Source: UBA2030 sp049969475 (GTDB taxonomy: Bacteria > Bacteroidota > Bacteroidia > Bacteroidales > TTA-H9). Taken from it: 64,000 nucleotides of DNA. Shown in pieces: positions 1-9,127 of this stretch. Below the pieces are notes generated by a model. That model was not told where the DNA came from. It made no database searches and saw nothing but the letters and a program-made list of their open reading frames with translations. Each line of letters opens with the position of its first letter. Positions within the stretch are counted from its first letter, which is position 1. The DNA lies in the NCBI GenBank assembly GCA_049969475.1, contig JBMFOU010000001.1:62001-126000 (forward strand). The letters are read 5' to 3'. A program made the position numbers and the translations under genes.

Positions 1-416
1 ATCCGCTTTTTCTAAGAGCCTGCGGTCGGTTAAAACCATTTACGGGCCGCTTTGCTGGTGTGGCAGCCGATATTATTTTCGATCATTTTCTTGCAGCCGA
101 TTGGCCTCATTTCTCATCCGTTGTCTTATCCGATTTTGCGCAACAGCGTTATCAGTTGGTGGAAGCGATGCAGGAATGGCTACCCCCCAAGGCGGCCCGT
201 ACCTTCCATTACATGAAAACCAACAATTGGCTCGTAAATTATGCAGACCGTTTGTTTATGGAGCGAGTCTTCAAAGGCATGTCGGGACGGGTGCATCAGG
301 GGCAACTCCTCTTAAATTCCTGGGAAGCACTCAATGGAAATTATTTTTTACTGAAAAAGGATTTTGAAGCGTTTTTCCCCGAGCTCATCTCGTTGGTCAA
401 GGCGTATCGATTGTGA
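1..416 (+). CDS. ACP phosphodiesterase (DUF479 family), 3' part only
   Basis: The reading frame is open from the window edge (first complete codon at base 3) to a TGA at 414-416, so the gene starts outside the window. The visible 137 residues match the C-terminal two thirds of acyl carrier protein phosphodiesterase: LKPFTGRFAGVAADIIFDHF corresponds to the family's R-xGRYAGVxVDxxFDHFLA segment, whose Asp and His residues belong to the HD-type metal site, and the helical C-terminus aligns on to the end. These enzymes remove 4'-phosphopantetheine from acyl carrier protein. A GTG at base 60 could be mistaken for a start, but the family motif continues upstream of it. Family assignment is from recognisable motifs; activity is inferred. 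Confidence 0.8.
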   Translation, partial: PLFLRACGRLKPFTGRFAGVAADIIFDHFLAADWPHFSSVVLSDFAQQRYQLVEAMQEWLPPKAARTFHYMKTNNWLVNYADRLFMERVFKGMSGRVHQGQLLLNSWEALNGNYFLLKKDFEAFFPELISLVKAYRL

Positions 417-563
417 GAAATCCGGCATGAGGCTCTATGTTTTTTGTAAAGCTATGATAATTAATATTTAATTCATAAAGAGCCACTTCTTTCTTATTGC
501 AAAAACAGCTTTTGTTTATGCTTATAATTAGCCTCAAATTTTGGGGATATGAAGAATAGGTAG

Positions 564-1946
564 TTGAAAGGGGTTTGGTGGATAGTTCTGTTGTTCTCAT
601 GGCCAGAGCTTAGCTGTAAGCATGATAGGGATTATTTGCTTTTTCATGGTGGGGCTGCAGAAGTGGGTGGAAGTTGTATCGAGGTGGTGGTTTCGGGCGA
701 CCATTACCTGGCGGATGTTGGGTCGTGGTATGACAGTGAAATGGATGCTGGTGAAGAGGGCGATGAGGAAGCCAAGTGCTTGCAAAAAAAAGAACTTCAC
801 GAAAAAAATCGTTTTTTCGGTTTTGAACCAGCCCGAATAAAAGCAGTTTTTCTTACCCACGCTCACATGGATCATCTGGGGCGTTTGCTTCATCTTTACC
901 GGCAGGGTTTTGGGGGTAAGGTTTACTGCACAGCTTCCACCCAAAAATTGGCTGCCATTATGTTGTGCAATGGGGCTCGATACGATGAAGCAGAAAAGTT
1001 GTGGTATTGGACAGCTTCGGCCCATAGTCGGCGGAAGGGATACATTACTGCCCATTGGAAGAATTGTAAGGTGGGTAAACGCATAATCCACAGAAACGAG
1101 TTAAGAGGCAGCCTATATGAGTTGAGTCAGCGAATCGGCCAGGAGGCGGGTCAGGACGTAAACCCTTGTCGTTCATGCGCAGAATTGGAAATAGCCCCCA
1201 TGATGCGTTTGTTCGAAGAAGTTGATTACAAGGAACTTATAGCCTTTGATAAAAAACTGTCAATTACCTTCTACCCGACAGGTCATATTCCTGGTTCTGC
1301 CGCCATTGCGATGAAAATTCTTCCCCTCAGAAAAACTGTTTTATTTTCGGGGGATGTAGGCAATGATATAGAGTTGCTTTATAATCGGCCGGAAGTTTTT
1401 CCTACTGCCGACTGGGTAATCATGGAAGGAACATATGGAGCTTTGGTAAGAGATCGCAACTATGAGGCAGCCAGACATGATTTTGCGCAAACTATGGACC
1501 AGGCGCTCTCAGAGAATAAGATTGTATGGATTCCCTCTTTCGCCCTCGACCGCACGCAAAAGGTATTGCACGAGATTTTCCAGGGGCAGATAAAGGATAT
1601 TATTCCTATGGGTGTTCCCATTTATTCCCCATCGTCTACAGCCGATGAAATATCCGACTTGTACAAGCGCTGGTTATTTTACCCTGATAAAGAGGGTCTT
1701 TTAAAGAAAGGCCTGGAAGGAGATAGTTTATTTCCTTTCTTTATTCGTGCATTGCCATTTTCTGCAGGCACTCGCGAAGGACCTGCCATTTATATTACCA
1801 CTAGTGGTATGCTGGATGCTGCTTACAGCTGGCGTCTTTTACCCGAAATGCTTCCTCGCAGCAGCGTGTTGCTTTATTTGTTGGTTATCAAAGTCCCCAC
1901 CTACCTGGAGGAAGAATTCTGGAAGGCGCCTCAGAAATCAAAATAG
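564..1946 (+). CDS. Beta-CASP metallo-beta-lactamase ribonuclease-like protein, N-terminal part of a frameshifted gene
   Basis: This is an MBL-fold/beta-CASP nuclease of the RNA-processing exonuclease family (CPSF73/YSH1-like). Visible motifs are HAHMDHLG (metal motif II), PTGHIPGSA (motif III), SGDVG (motif IV Asp), MEGTYG (beta-CASP motif A) and PSFALDRTQ. The final part, including the conserved SGHGD motif, lies in another frame from about 1874 to 2176, so the 460-residue product ends in about 25 nonsense residues after SSVLL. The frame changes near the T-rich stretch 1871-1880 and equals one missing base. The start is uncertain: TTG at 564 opens the longest frame, but homologues begin just before the AAxEVxGSC segment, which would favour TTG at 636. 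It is probably a true indel or an assembly error. CRSC at about residue 209 is an odd cysteine pair in the insert region. Confidence 0.7.
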   Translation: MKGVWWIVLLFSWPELSCKHDRDYLLFHGGAAEVGGSCIEVVVSGDHYLADVGSWYDSEMDAGEEGDEEAKCLQKKELHEKNRFFGFEPARIKAVFLTHAHMDHLGRLLHLYRQGFGGKVYCTASTQKLAAIMLCNGARYDEAEKLWYWTASAHSRRKGYITAHWKNCKVGKRIIHRNELRGSLYELSQRIGQEAGQDVNPCRSCAELEIAPMMRLFEEVDYKELIAFDKKLSITFYPTGHIPGSAAIAMKILPLRKTVLFSGDVGNDIELLYNRPEVFPTADWVIMEGTYGALVRDRNYEAARHDFAQTMDQALSENKIVWIPSFALDRTQKVLHEIFQGQIKDIIPMGVPIYSPSSTADEISDLYKRWLFYPDKEGLLKKGLEGDSLFPFFIRALPFSAGTREGPAIYITTSGMLDAAYSWRLLPEMLPRSSVLLYLLVIKVPTYLEEEFWKAPQKSK

Positions 1947-2176
1947 TAAAGACCCAGGTGCCGGTTCATCTAACCTGGAAAAAGTTTGATATTTTTTCGG
2001 GTCATGGTGATGCAATGGATGTAGCCCATGTGCTTTCTAACAATCAGACAAGCCGGATATTGCTCAACCATGGTGAGCTTAAGGCATTGAGCAAGCTTCA
2101 GAAGAGTCTGGAAAAGCGGGGATACAAGAAAGTAGAAATTGCTCGGCCGGGGGTGAAGTATCCTTTAAACAAATAA
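1874..2176 (+). pseudogene. Beta-CASP nuclease, out-of-frame C-terminal part
   Basis: Starting in the alternative frame at about 1874 the translation reads LFVGYQSPHLPGGRILEG and continues without a stop to KKFDIFSGHGDAMD and TAA at 2174-2176. This is the expected beta-CASP C-terminus: FVGYQ, then the SGHGD motif with its metal or catalytic His and Asp, then a final segment RILLNHGE. It joins the upstream gene if one base is added near 1871-1880. An internal ATG at 1958 makes a 72-residue frame, but that is not a plausible independent gene because the homology extends upstream of it. Confidence 0.7.
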
Positions 2177-2207
2177 AAAAACCGGACCTCAGAGGTCTGA
2201 AGTCCGG
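2174..2207 (-). terminator. Rho-independent terminator for the C69 peptidase
   Basis: Inverted repeat CCGGAC (2182-2187) / GTCCGG (2202-2207) directly downstream of the minus-strand peptidase stop. It is followed on the minus strand by a U-run (A-run 2175-2181 on the plus strand). It overlaps the stop codon of the plus-strand nuclease and may act for both. Confidence 0.75.
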
Positions 2208-2227
2208 CCTTAAATATATGAGGACAC

Positions 2228-4120
2228 TTAGTGGGCACTGCCCTTCACTTTAAGCTTGTCGCCTGTATCTTCCACTATTTTGCGGTACCATTTTTCGCCA
2301 TATCCTGGCTGCGATACTTTGGGATTCTGCTTGTTTCCATTCTTCACCTTAATGTTTCCGTCCATGTATTTGGTGAACAGGTAAGCATAAAAGTCTTTCC
2401 ATTGCATTACCAGATTATTGCCTGTGTTTACGCTGTAATCGGTGAGGAACTCAATGGCTTTTGCCTTGTCGGTTTCATAGAGCTTGAGGGCATAAGCATC
2501 CACAGAAGGAGTGAAGTCGATATAGGAAAGCTCGAGTTTGTCTTGCATTCGACGTACTTCGGGTTGCATATCACTGTAGCGGGTATAAACGAAATTACTC
2601 ACCTGGTTGAATACCCAGAAGGCAGCATCATCTTTGAATTCCATCATTTTGCCATAGCCACGGGCAAATTTATCGGCTGCGCGGGTCGAAGAACAATAGA
2701 CCGGGTAATAAACCGTGAGCGCTGCATCATCTACACTGAACCAGAAGATACCCCCTATTTCGCGGGGTAGCCAAGAGCGCATCTGGGCAACAAAACTGAA
2801 ACCAGTTTGCTGGGTGGCTGTGGCCCTTTCATTCAAGTATTCCTGGCCGTCCACTTTAAAGGTAAGAGGACGCCAGCGATAGGGGTTGCCGTAGGGGCCT
2901 GCACCCAGGTCGAGGCGCATGTCGAGTTCAGTGCCTTCGAGGTGATCGCGCATGAAATCCATCATATCACGAAGGCTTACTTTCTTTTCTGGTTTTATCC
3001 AAAGGGGCATACGGTTGCTGGCGTAGCCGGTTACAGGATCATGTTCGATGTTGCCTTTCACGTACTCCCAGTATTTGTTCATTCCGCTATTTACCTTATT
3101 GAACATGCTCCATACCCTGATCTCGCAGAAACGGGCTCCGCCAAAGCTTACAGGGGCATAGGTATCGCTAAAGCTAAATTTTTCATCTGTAACCTCGGGT
3201 TTAATGTATCCCCGCTGGCGGGCAAAACTGATTACGTCGGACGCATATACACATTCAACAGAGGGCTCGAATATTTTATCAAGATTTTTCGAAGAGATAG
3301 AGGTGCGCCCATTTTCGAGAGGAAAGGTGGTAATACGTGCCTGGTTGGCATGTCCTGAAACCATCCCGTCAGGAATGCGCAGGGCTACCCAAACAGCTCC
3401 CTTCACGCCTTTTTCTAATATAGAAATGAGTCGTTTGCCATGTTCTTTAGCAAAATCTTTTCCTGCATATCTTTCAAGAGTTTCGAGAAATTTTTCATTT
3501 CCGTAAAACACTTTTCCTGAGAGGGGTTTAAGGGCTTTTTGTATGTCTTTGCTTTCTTTGGCAAGAAGCTTCATGTCTACCTTTATTTCTTTGCCTTTGC
3601 CTATCATTTCTAGAATCCAGGCTTCATTGGCATCAGCAATAGAAAAAGACTCTCCGCTGCTGTAATACCCATATTTTTCTACTAATTCTGCCATTATTTT
3701 AATGGCCTCGCGGGCTGAACGGGCACGTTGCAGCGTAACATAAATCAAGCTACCATAGTCCATGATAGCCCCCGGCTGGCTTCCAAGTTCCTCCAGACCA
3801 CCATACGTGGTTTCACCAATAGTAACCTGAAATTCGTTCATGTTGCCTATCACATTGTAAGTAACCGGGGCCTGTTCAATTTGTCCCAGATAATCGCCGG
3901 TATCCCATTCGTAAATGTCTATCATAGTACCTGCGGGCCAGGTGCCGGCCGACCAATGATACAATTCCCCATACAGCACATGCGAATCGGCTGAGTAACT
4001 TACAAATACGCTGCCATCGGTACTGGCTCCTTTGGTAATGATATAGTTTGTACAGGCATCTACTTTTATACCTGCCAAAAGCAACGAGATCACTAATAAA
4101 CTTAAGACTTTTTTCATCAT
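2228..4120 (-). CDS. C69 family dipeptidase, exported
   Basis: 630 residues with an N-terminal signal peptide (lysines, then a hydrophobic run) ending just before Cys23 in DACTNYI. In peptidase family C69 (PepD-type, Ntn-hydrolase fold) the cysteine exposed by processing is the nucleophile, so cleavage after Ala22 would give the active N-terminal Cys. The downstream text, with GNMNEFQVTIGETTYGG and SFSIADANEAWILEM, is characteristic of C69 dipeptidases, and the length is near that of secreted Bacteroidota homologues. It likely acts in the periplasm or at the surface, hydrolysing dipeptides, consistent with a peptide-using organism. It is monocistronic, with its own terminator at 2174-2207; a near-consensus promoter box TATCTTTA (minus strand) lies near 4158-4166. 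Either of two adjacent ATG codons could be the start. Confidence 0.9.
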   Translation of the reverse strand: MMKKVLSLLVISLLLAGIKVDACTNYIITKGASTDGSVFVSYSADSHVLYGELYHWSAGTWPAGTMIDIYEWDTGDYLGQIEQAPVTYNVIGNMNEFQVTIGETTYGGLEELGSQPGAIMDYGSLIYVTLQRARSAREAIKIMAELVEKYGYYSSGESFSIADANEAWILEMIGKGKEIKVDMKLLAKESKDIQKALKPLSGKVFYGNEKFLETLERYAGKDFAKEHGKRLISILEKGVKGAVWVALRIPDGMVSGHANQARITTFPLENGRTSISSKNLDKIFEPSVECVYASDVISFARQRGYIKPEVTDEKFSFSDTYAPVSFGGARFCEIRVWSMFNKVNSGMNKYWEYVKGNIEHDPVTGYASNRMPLWIKPEKKVSLRDMMDFMRDHLEGTELDMRLDLGAGPYGNPYRWRPLTFKVDGQEYLNERATATQQTGFSFVAQMRSWLPREIGGIFWFSVDDAALTVYYPVYCSSTRAADKFARGYGKMMEFKDDAAFWVFNQVSNFVYTRYSDMQPEVRRMQDKLELSYIDFTPSVDAYALKLYETDKAKAIEFLTDYSVNTGNNLVMQWKDFYAYLFTKYMDGNIKVKNGNKQNPKVSQPGYGEKWYRKIVEDTGDKLKVKGSAH

Positions 4121-4240
4121 AACATTGGATTTTGATAAATCATGAAGTTTGGAGGGCCTAAAGATAGGCAGAAGTTTTAATATGCATAAGGTTATAGATC
4201 CCGCCTTTGAGGACTAACAACAATGTCCACTTTATTTGAA

Positions 4241-5086
4241 TTATTTGTTGGGGGCGATAATCTGGTTTTGCTTCTCTACTAACGATTGTTGTTCGTTCTT
4301 CAAGAGGTTTTGAACTACATAAACATAGGATAGGTTGCTAAAACGAGTGGAAAGCCTGATGGTGGCCGAGTAGAAAATATCGTCGGGGTTCATCTCGAAT
4401 TCATCGATTGTGCCCACCATGATACCTTCCGGGAAAATGAGGGAGTAGCCGCTGGTAATTATGGTGTCGCCCTTGTTTATTTTAACTTGAGAAGATAGAT
4501 TAATAAGACTGGCCTTATTGGGATCTTTTCCCTCCCAGATGACTGATGCCATTTCATTGTTTTTCTTGAGTTTGACACTAATAGTGGAGGCACTATGAAG
4601 CATCGACATCACTGAGGCAAAGTGCTCAGAGGCTGCCACCACAATGCCGACTACTCCCTGGGGCCCAATCACTCCCATGTCGGGCATTACTCCAGAGAAT
4701 GTGCCCTTATCGATCATGATGAAATTGTTTCGCCTACCTATGCTATTGGCCACCACGCGGGCTGGTGTATATTTGAATTGTTGCAGGTAAAGCGTGTCTT
4801 TTTTCCAGAAAGATTGGGTATCGATCTGTAAAAAGGAATTTTGGCTGCCAGATCGCAATATGGCGTTCTCAATAGCCAGTTGCTCATTGGTTCTTTTTAA
4901 CGAAAAATACTGGTCAATGTTAGCAATTTGTTCTCTGATGGCTCCATGCACCGAGGTAGCCATTCTGAAATAATATGCTTGCGGAAAATAGTTGTATGAA
5001 AAGTAAAGCGCAAGGGAGATGGCTTCCAGCAGCAGGAAGAGAAAGAAGAAGTGATAGCGTGCAATGAACCTGAACAGGTTGAGCAT
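4241..5086 (-). CDS. mreC: Rod shape-determining protein MreC
   Basis: 281 residues. One N-terminal membrane helix (about residues 12-32) is followed by a helical coiled-coil stretch (about 58-85) and the periplasmic beta-barrel domain with the typical GVMPDMGVIGPQGVVGIV and INKGDTIITSGYS segments. MreC links the MreB cytoskeleton to the elongasome that builds lateral cell wall. It lies 27 bases after mreB on the same strand and is the last gene of a purH-mreB-mreC cluster. No mreD, PBP2 (mrdA) or rodA follows: the next gene, 120 bases on, is an unrelated exported dipeptidase. Confidence 0.92.
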   Translation of the reverse strand: MLNLFRFIARYHFFFLFLLLEAISLALYFSYNYFPQAYYFRMATSVHGAIREQIANIDQYFSLKRTNEQLAIENAILRSGSQNSFLQIDTQSFWKKDTLYLQQFKYTPARVVANSIGRRNNFIMIDKGTFSGVMPDMGVIGPQGVVGIVVAASEHFASVMSMLHSASTISVKLKKNNEMASVIWEGKDPNKASLINLSSQVKINKGDTIITSGYSLIFPEGIMVGTIDEFEMNPDDIFYSATIRLSTRFSNLSYVYVVQNLLKNEQQSLVEKQNQIIAPNK

Positions 5087-5113
5087 GGAGGCGATTTGAG
5101 ATAAAAAAACCGC

Positions 5114-6136
5114 TTATTTGATGAGGAAGGGGAATTTGTCGAAGTTTTTCAGAGCAATGCCGGTACCGCGGGCTACAGCTCGCAGGGGGTCGTCCGCTAC
5201 GTGAACAGGTAGTTTGGTTTTGGCCGCAATACGTTTATCGAGGCCCCGAAGCATAGAACCTCCACCTGCCAGATATATACCCGTACGGAAAATGTCGGCA
5301 GAGAGTTCGGGCGGAGTCATTTCAAGGGCGTGTAAAATGGCAGCTTCGATCTTGCTGATGGACTTATCGAGGCAATGGGCTATTTCTGCATAATTTACCT
5401 TAACCTCCTTGGGAATGCCGGTCAGCATATCGCGTCCGTGCACGGCATAATCGGCCGGAGGATTTTCTAAATCGGTGATGGCTGCTCCCACTTCAATTTT
5501 TACGCGTTCAGCCGTCCTTTCCCCAATGTTGATATTGTGCTGTTTTTTCATGTATTCCTCGATGTCGGCATTGAAATCGTCGCCGGCAATACGGATGGAT
5601 TCGTTGGTAACAATACCTCCCAGGGCGATCACAGCAATTTCACAGGTGCCCCCGCCAATATCCACAATCATGTTACCGGTGGGTTCCAGCACATCGATAC
5701 CAATGCCAATGGCAGCAGCCATGGGTTCGTGAATCAACCTTACTTCCTTGGCCCCGGCTTGTTCGGCTGAGTCTTTAACAGCTCTCTCTTCTACCTCGGT
5801 AATTCCTGAGGGAATGGAGATGACCATTTTGAGCGATTGAGGGAAAAGGTTTTTGGAATCTGGTATCATGCGAATCATTTCTCGCATCATGGCTTCGGCA
5901 GCCTGGAAGTCGGCAATCACCCCATCGCGCAACGGACGAATGGTTTTAATATTTTCATGCGTTTTGCCGTGCATCATTTGAGCACGTTTTCCCACGGCTA
6001 TCACTTTGCCGCTGGCCCTTTCAATGGCCACAATACTGGGCTCGTCTACAACCACGCGATCATTGTGTATAATAATGGTGTTTGCCGTGCCCAGGTCCAT
6101 GGCTATTTCCTTGGTGAAAAAAGAGAGCAGTCCCAT
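5114..6136 (-). CDS. mreB: Rod shape-determining protein MreB (actin homologue)
   Basis: 340 residues, full length. Actin-fold nucleotide-binding motifs are present in order: DLGTANT (phosphate 1, about residue 15), DIGGGT (phosphate 2, about 163) and the adenosine motif AGGGSMLRGLD (about 288). It polymerises under the inner membrane and directs side-wall peptidoglycan synthesis. It starts at ATG 6136, 24 bases after the purH stop, and is followed by mreC after 27 bases, so the three are probably co-transcribed. Confidence 0.96.
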   Translation of the reverse strand: MGLLSFFTKEIAMDLGTANTIIIHNDRVVVDEPSIVAIERASGKVIAVGKRAQMMHGKTHENIKTIRPLRDGVIADFQAAEAMMREMIRMIPDSKNLFPQSLKMVISIPSGITEVEERAVKDSAEQAGAKEVRLIHEPMAAAIGIGIDVLEPTGNMIVDIGGGTCEIAVIALGGIVTNESIRIAGDDFNADIEEYMKKQHNINIGERTAERVKIEVGAAITDLENPPADYAVHGRDMLTGIPKEVKVNYAEIAHCLDKSISKIEAAILHALEMTPPELSADIFRTGIYLAGGGSMLRGLDKRIAAKTKLPVHVADDPLRAVARGTGIALKNFDKFPFLIK

Positions 6137-6160
6137 ATTGTAGTACTTTTGATAATTCAG

Positions 6161-7687
6161 TTAGTGTTTAAAATGGCGTACACCCGTGAACAGCATGGCT
6201 ACTCCGTTTTGGTTGCAGAAGTCAATGCTGTCCTGGTCGCGGATAGAGCCCCCCGGCTGCACAATGGCTGTAATTCCGGATTCATGGGCCAACTGTACTG
6301 AGTCGGCAAAGGGGAAGAAGGCATCGGATGCCAAAACCGCCCCCTGAAGACTGAAACCAAATCCTCTGGCCTTTTCTATGGCTTGTTTCAATGCATCCAC
6401 CCTCGAAGTCTGCCCTGCACCTGCCCCGATTAACTGTCGGTTTTTGGCCAGCGCAATGGCATTCGACTTGAGGTGTTTTACCACCTTGTTGGCGAAAACC
6501 AGATCATCGGTTTCTTCTGCCGAAGGAGCCTTCAAGGTTTTCACTTCCCAGGCCGAGGCATCTTCTCCTACTGGGTCGCGGTCTTGAACCAGAAGCCCTC
6601 CCAATGCACTCCGTATGAGTTGTCCATGGGGCCGCCACGAACGAAGCTGCAAAATTATTCTGTTTTTACGTGATTTAAGAATTTCGAGGGCCTTTTTTTC
6701 ATACCCAGGGGCTATTATTATCTCGAAAAATAACTCATTGATGAGGCTGGCGGTTATTTCGTCAATCATTTCGTTGCTTACAATGACGCCCCCAAATGCC
6801 GAAACAGGGTCTCCTGCCAGTGCCTTTTCCCAGGCTTCATTCACCGAATCGGCCGAGGCACATCCACAAGCATTATTGTGTTTTATAATGGCAACCGTGG
6901 GTTCTTCAAACTCCTCAATAAGTTCCAATGCTGCATCTATATCAAGAAAATTGTTGTAAGAAATTTCTTTTCCGTGCAGTTGGGAGAATATCTCTTCTGA
7001 ATTTCCGTAAAACCATCCTTTTTGATGGGGATTTTCTCCATAACGCAACACCGTTGGGTGATCGAGGCTGATACGAAGTCCCGGTGCGCCTGTTTGTCTG
7101 GAGAAGTAATTGAAAATGGTACTGTCGTATTCAGAGCTTACCGCAAAAGCTCTGGCTGCCAAATATTTTCTCTGATCCAAAGAAAACCCTCCTTTTTCCT
7201 CGCGAAACCATTGCAAGGCCACATCAAAGTCGTTCGATGCAGGAACTATGGCTACATGAGCGAAGTTTTTGGCTGCTGCCCTTATGAGCGAAATTCCACC
7301 AATGTCTATTTTCTCTGTAATTTCTTCTTCTATGTCAGTTGTAGCTATGGTTTGGGCAAAAGGATAGAGATCCACAATTACCAAATCTATGGAAGGAATA
7401 TTGTACAGGTGAGCCTCTTCCTGGTCATGGGCTACATTACGGCGATAGAGAATGCCTCCCATAATCTGTGGGTGTAGGGTCTTTACCCTGCCTCCGAAAA
7501 TTGAGGGGTAATCCGTAACCTTTTCTACAGAAATGGCGTCTATTCCCATGTTACGGATGTAATCATAGGTACCCCCCGTGCTATAGATGACTACTCCCCA
7601 TTTTTGCAGTTCTTTTACCCAATCCTCAATGCTTTCTTTATGGTAAACACTGATGAGCGCGCTTTTTACCTTTATTGTATCGGTCAT
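6161..7687 (-). CDS. purH: Bifunctional AICAR formyltransferase / IMP cyclohydrolase
   Basis: 508 residues, full length. The N-terminal IMP cyclohydrolase domain (about 1-150, with STGGT, GGRVKTLHP and ADLYPF-like segments) is followed by the AICAR formyltransferase domain, with AIIKHNNACG containing the catalytic Lys-His pair, and the C-terminal ASDAFFPFADS signature. It catalyses the last two steps of de novo purine synthesis, AICAR to FAICAR to IMP, using 10-formyl-tetrahydrofolate. purC, another gene of the pathway, lies separately at 54970. A near-consensus promoter box TAAACTTGC is at 7754-7762 on the minus strand. Confidence 0.96.
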   Translation of the reverse strand: MTDTIKVKSALISVYHKESIEDWVKELQKWGVVIYSTGGTYDYIRNMGIDAISVEKVTDYPSIFGGRVKTLHPQIMGGILYRRNVAHDQEEAHLYNIPSIDLVIVDLYPFAQTIATTDIEEEITEKIDIGGISLIRAAAKNFAHVAIVPASNDFDVALQWFREEKGGFSLDQRKYLAARAFAVSSEYDSTIFNYFSRQTGAPGLRISLDHPTVLRYGENPHQKGWFYGNSEEIFSQLHGKEISYNNFLDIDAALELIEEFEEPTVAIIKHNNACGCASADSVNEAWEKALAGDPVSAFGGVIVSNEMIDEITASLINELFFEIIIAPGYEKKALEILKSRKNRIILQLRSWRPHGQLIRSALGGLLVQDRDPVGEDASAWEVKTLKAPSAEETDDLVFANKVVKHLKSNAIALAKNRQLIGAGAGQTSRVDALKQAIEKARGFGFSLQGAVLASDAFFPFADSVQLAHESGITAIVQPGGSIRDQDSIDFCNQNGVAMLFTGVRHFKH

Positions 7688-7845
7688 CTGAAAGTTCTTT
7701 AGAAATTGAGATATAACTTGAAAATAAGCTACTTAAAAGCGTTTTTTCGGGGTGCAAGTTTAGCCAAAAACCCCGGAGGGCACAAATTTTTGGAAATAAA
7801 CCTTGATGCGATGCTTGGGTCAGATGTCTGGAAGTGCTTTATGAT

Positions 7846-7853
7846 TAGGTTTG
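7846..7853 (+). promoter_or_regulatory. Bacteroidota -7 promoter box for the ABC permease
   Basis: TAGGTTTG matches TAnnTTTG and lies 25 bases before ATG 7879. It supports the ATG as start over the upstream TTG at 7867. No clear -33 TTTG was seen at the usual spacing. Confidence 0.5.
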
Positions 7854-7878
7854 CAGAACCAAAAAATTGTATGATATC

Positions 7879-9117
7879 ATGTTAATCCTGCTTAAACTGA
7901 TTCGCGAGAGTTATTTGATGGCGTTTCATGAGATCAGTGTAAATAAGACGAGAACATTTCTTACGTTACTCGGTCTCACCATAGGTATTTTTTGTGTCAT
8001 CAGCGTGTTGTCGGTCTTCGATTCGATGGAACGTAAAATCCGCACCAGTATCGAATCGCTGGGCGATAACGTGGTGTATATTCAGAAATGGCCCTGGTTG
8101 TTTACCAATAACTATCCCTGGTGGAAATTCATCAACCGGCCGGTGCCTACCCTCGATGAATTGAAAGAAATTGAACGTCGTTCGTTGGCTACGGGTGCGG
8201 TTGCTTATGTAAGTGGAACCTCACGAACGGTGAAGTCGGATAAGAAGAGCCTTAAAAATGTAACAGTTTATGCGGTAAGCCATGATTATGACAAATTGCG
8301 AAATTTTGAGCTGGAAGATGGACGATATTTCTCACCCATGGAATCGGCCTCGGGTAGAAATGTCGTGATTTTGGGTAAAGACATTGCCGAAAGCTTGTTT
8401 GAAAGCGAACCAGCTGTAGGCAAATGGGTCAGGATATACGGGAGAAAAGCCGAGGTGATTGGGGTCTTTAAACGCGAGGGAAATAATCTGGGTGAAAGCC
8501 TTGACCAGCAGGTGATGGTACCCATACTTTTTGCTAAAAATCTGCTCGACGTCGACCGCGACGGTGCTATTCTGGCCAAGGCCCGGGAAGGAATCAGCAA
8601 GCAGGAGCTGATTGATGAGCTTACAGGCATCATGCGTTCAATCCGTAAGCTTCGACCCGGTGAAGAAGATAACTTTTCCATCAATGAAATTAGCGTTATC
8701 AGTAATAAATTCGGGGAGTTTTTTAACGTGTTGGCCATCATTGGCTGGGTTGTGGGAGGTTTTTCTTTGCTGGTGGGCGGCTTTGGTATTGCCAACATTA
8801 TGTTTGTATCGGTTAAGGAACGCACCAATTTAATTGGTATTCAAAAGGCCTTGGGAGCCAAAAACTATTTTATTCTGCTACAATTTTTGTTCGAAGCCGT
8901 ATTTCTTGCAATTCTTGGAGGGTTATTAGGTTTGTTTTTCGTTTTTTTGATGACGCTCATTGCACGCTATGGTGCTGATTTCGAAATGGTGCTCTCTGCT
9001 CGAAACATCGTATTGGGAGTCATGGTTTCGGTAGTAATAGGGCTTTTGGCTGGTATTGTTCCTTCGTATTCCGCAGCCCGAATGGACCCTGTAGAGGCTA
9101 TGCGCTCAACTTTCTGA
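7879..9117 (+). CDS. ABC transporter permease, MacB/FtsX type
   Basis: 412 residues from ATG 7879 (an in-frame TTG at 7867 adds four residues; family members begin at MILLKLIRES or similar). There is one N-terminal membrane helix (NKTRTFLTLLGLTIGIFCVISVLSV), a large periplasmic MacB_PCD domain (about 50-270) and three C-terminal FtsX helices, including GIQKALGAKNYFIL and VPSYSAARMDPVEAMR. Such permeases couple with a cytoplasmic ATPase to move lipoproteins, peptides or drugs, or to transmit force across the envelope. No ATP-binding subunit or membrane-fusion protein gene is adjacent, so the partner must be elsewhere. It converges with lnt, with 10 bases between the stops. Confidence 0.9.
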   Translation: MLILLKLIRESYLMAFHEISVNKTRTFLTLLGLTIGIFCVISVLSVFDSMERKIRTSIESLGDNVVYIQKWPWLFTNNYPWWKFINRPVPTLDELKEIERRSLATGAVAYVSGTSRTVKSDKKSLKNVTVYAVSHDYDKLRNFELEDGRYFSPMESASGRNVVILGKDIAESLFESEPAVGKWVRIYGRKAEVIGVFKREGNNLGESLDQQVMVPILFAKNLLDVDRDGAILAKAREGISKQELIDELTGIMRSIRKLRPGEEDNFSINEISVISNKFGEFFNVLAIIGWVVGGFSLLVGGFGIANIMFVSVKERTNLIGIQKALGAKNYFILLQFLFEAVFLAILGGLLGLFFVFLMTLIARYGADFEMVLSARNIVLGVMVSVVIGLLAGIVPSYSAARMDPVEAMRSTF

Positions 9118-9127
9118 ATGTTCTGGT

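Noticed and set aside
622..840. 72-codon plus-strand frame starting at ATG 622
   Set aside because: It overlaps the beta-CASP gene in another frame, and the nuclease N-terminal motif is in the main frame.
2231..3994. Several plus-strand open frames of 88-183 codons
   Set aside because: They run antisense to the C69 dipeptidase, which has clear family signatures, and show no motif of their own.
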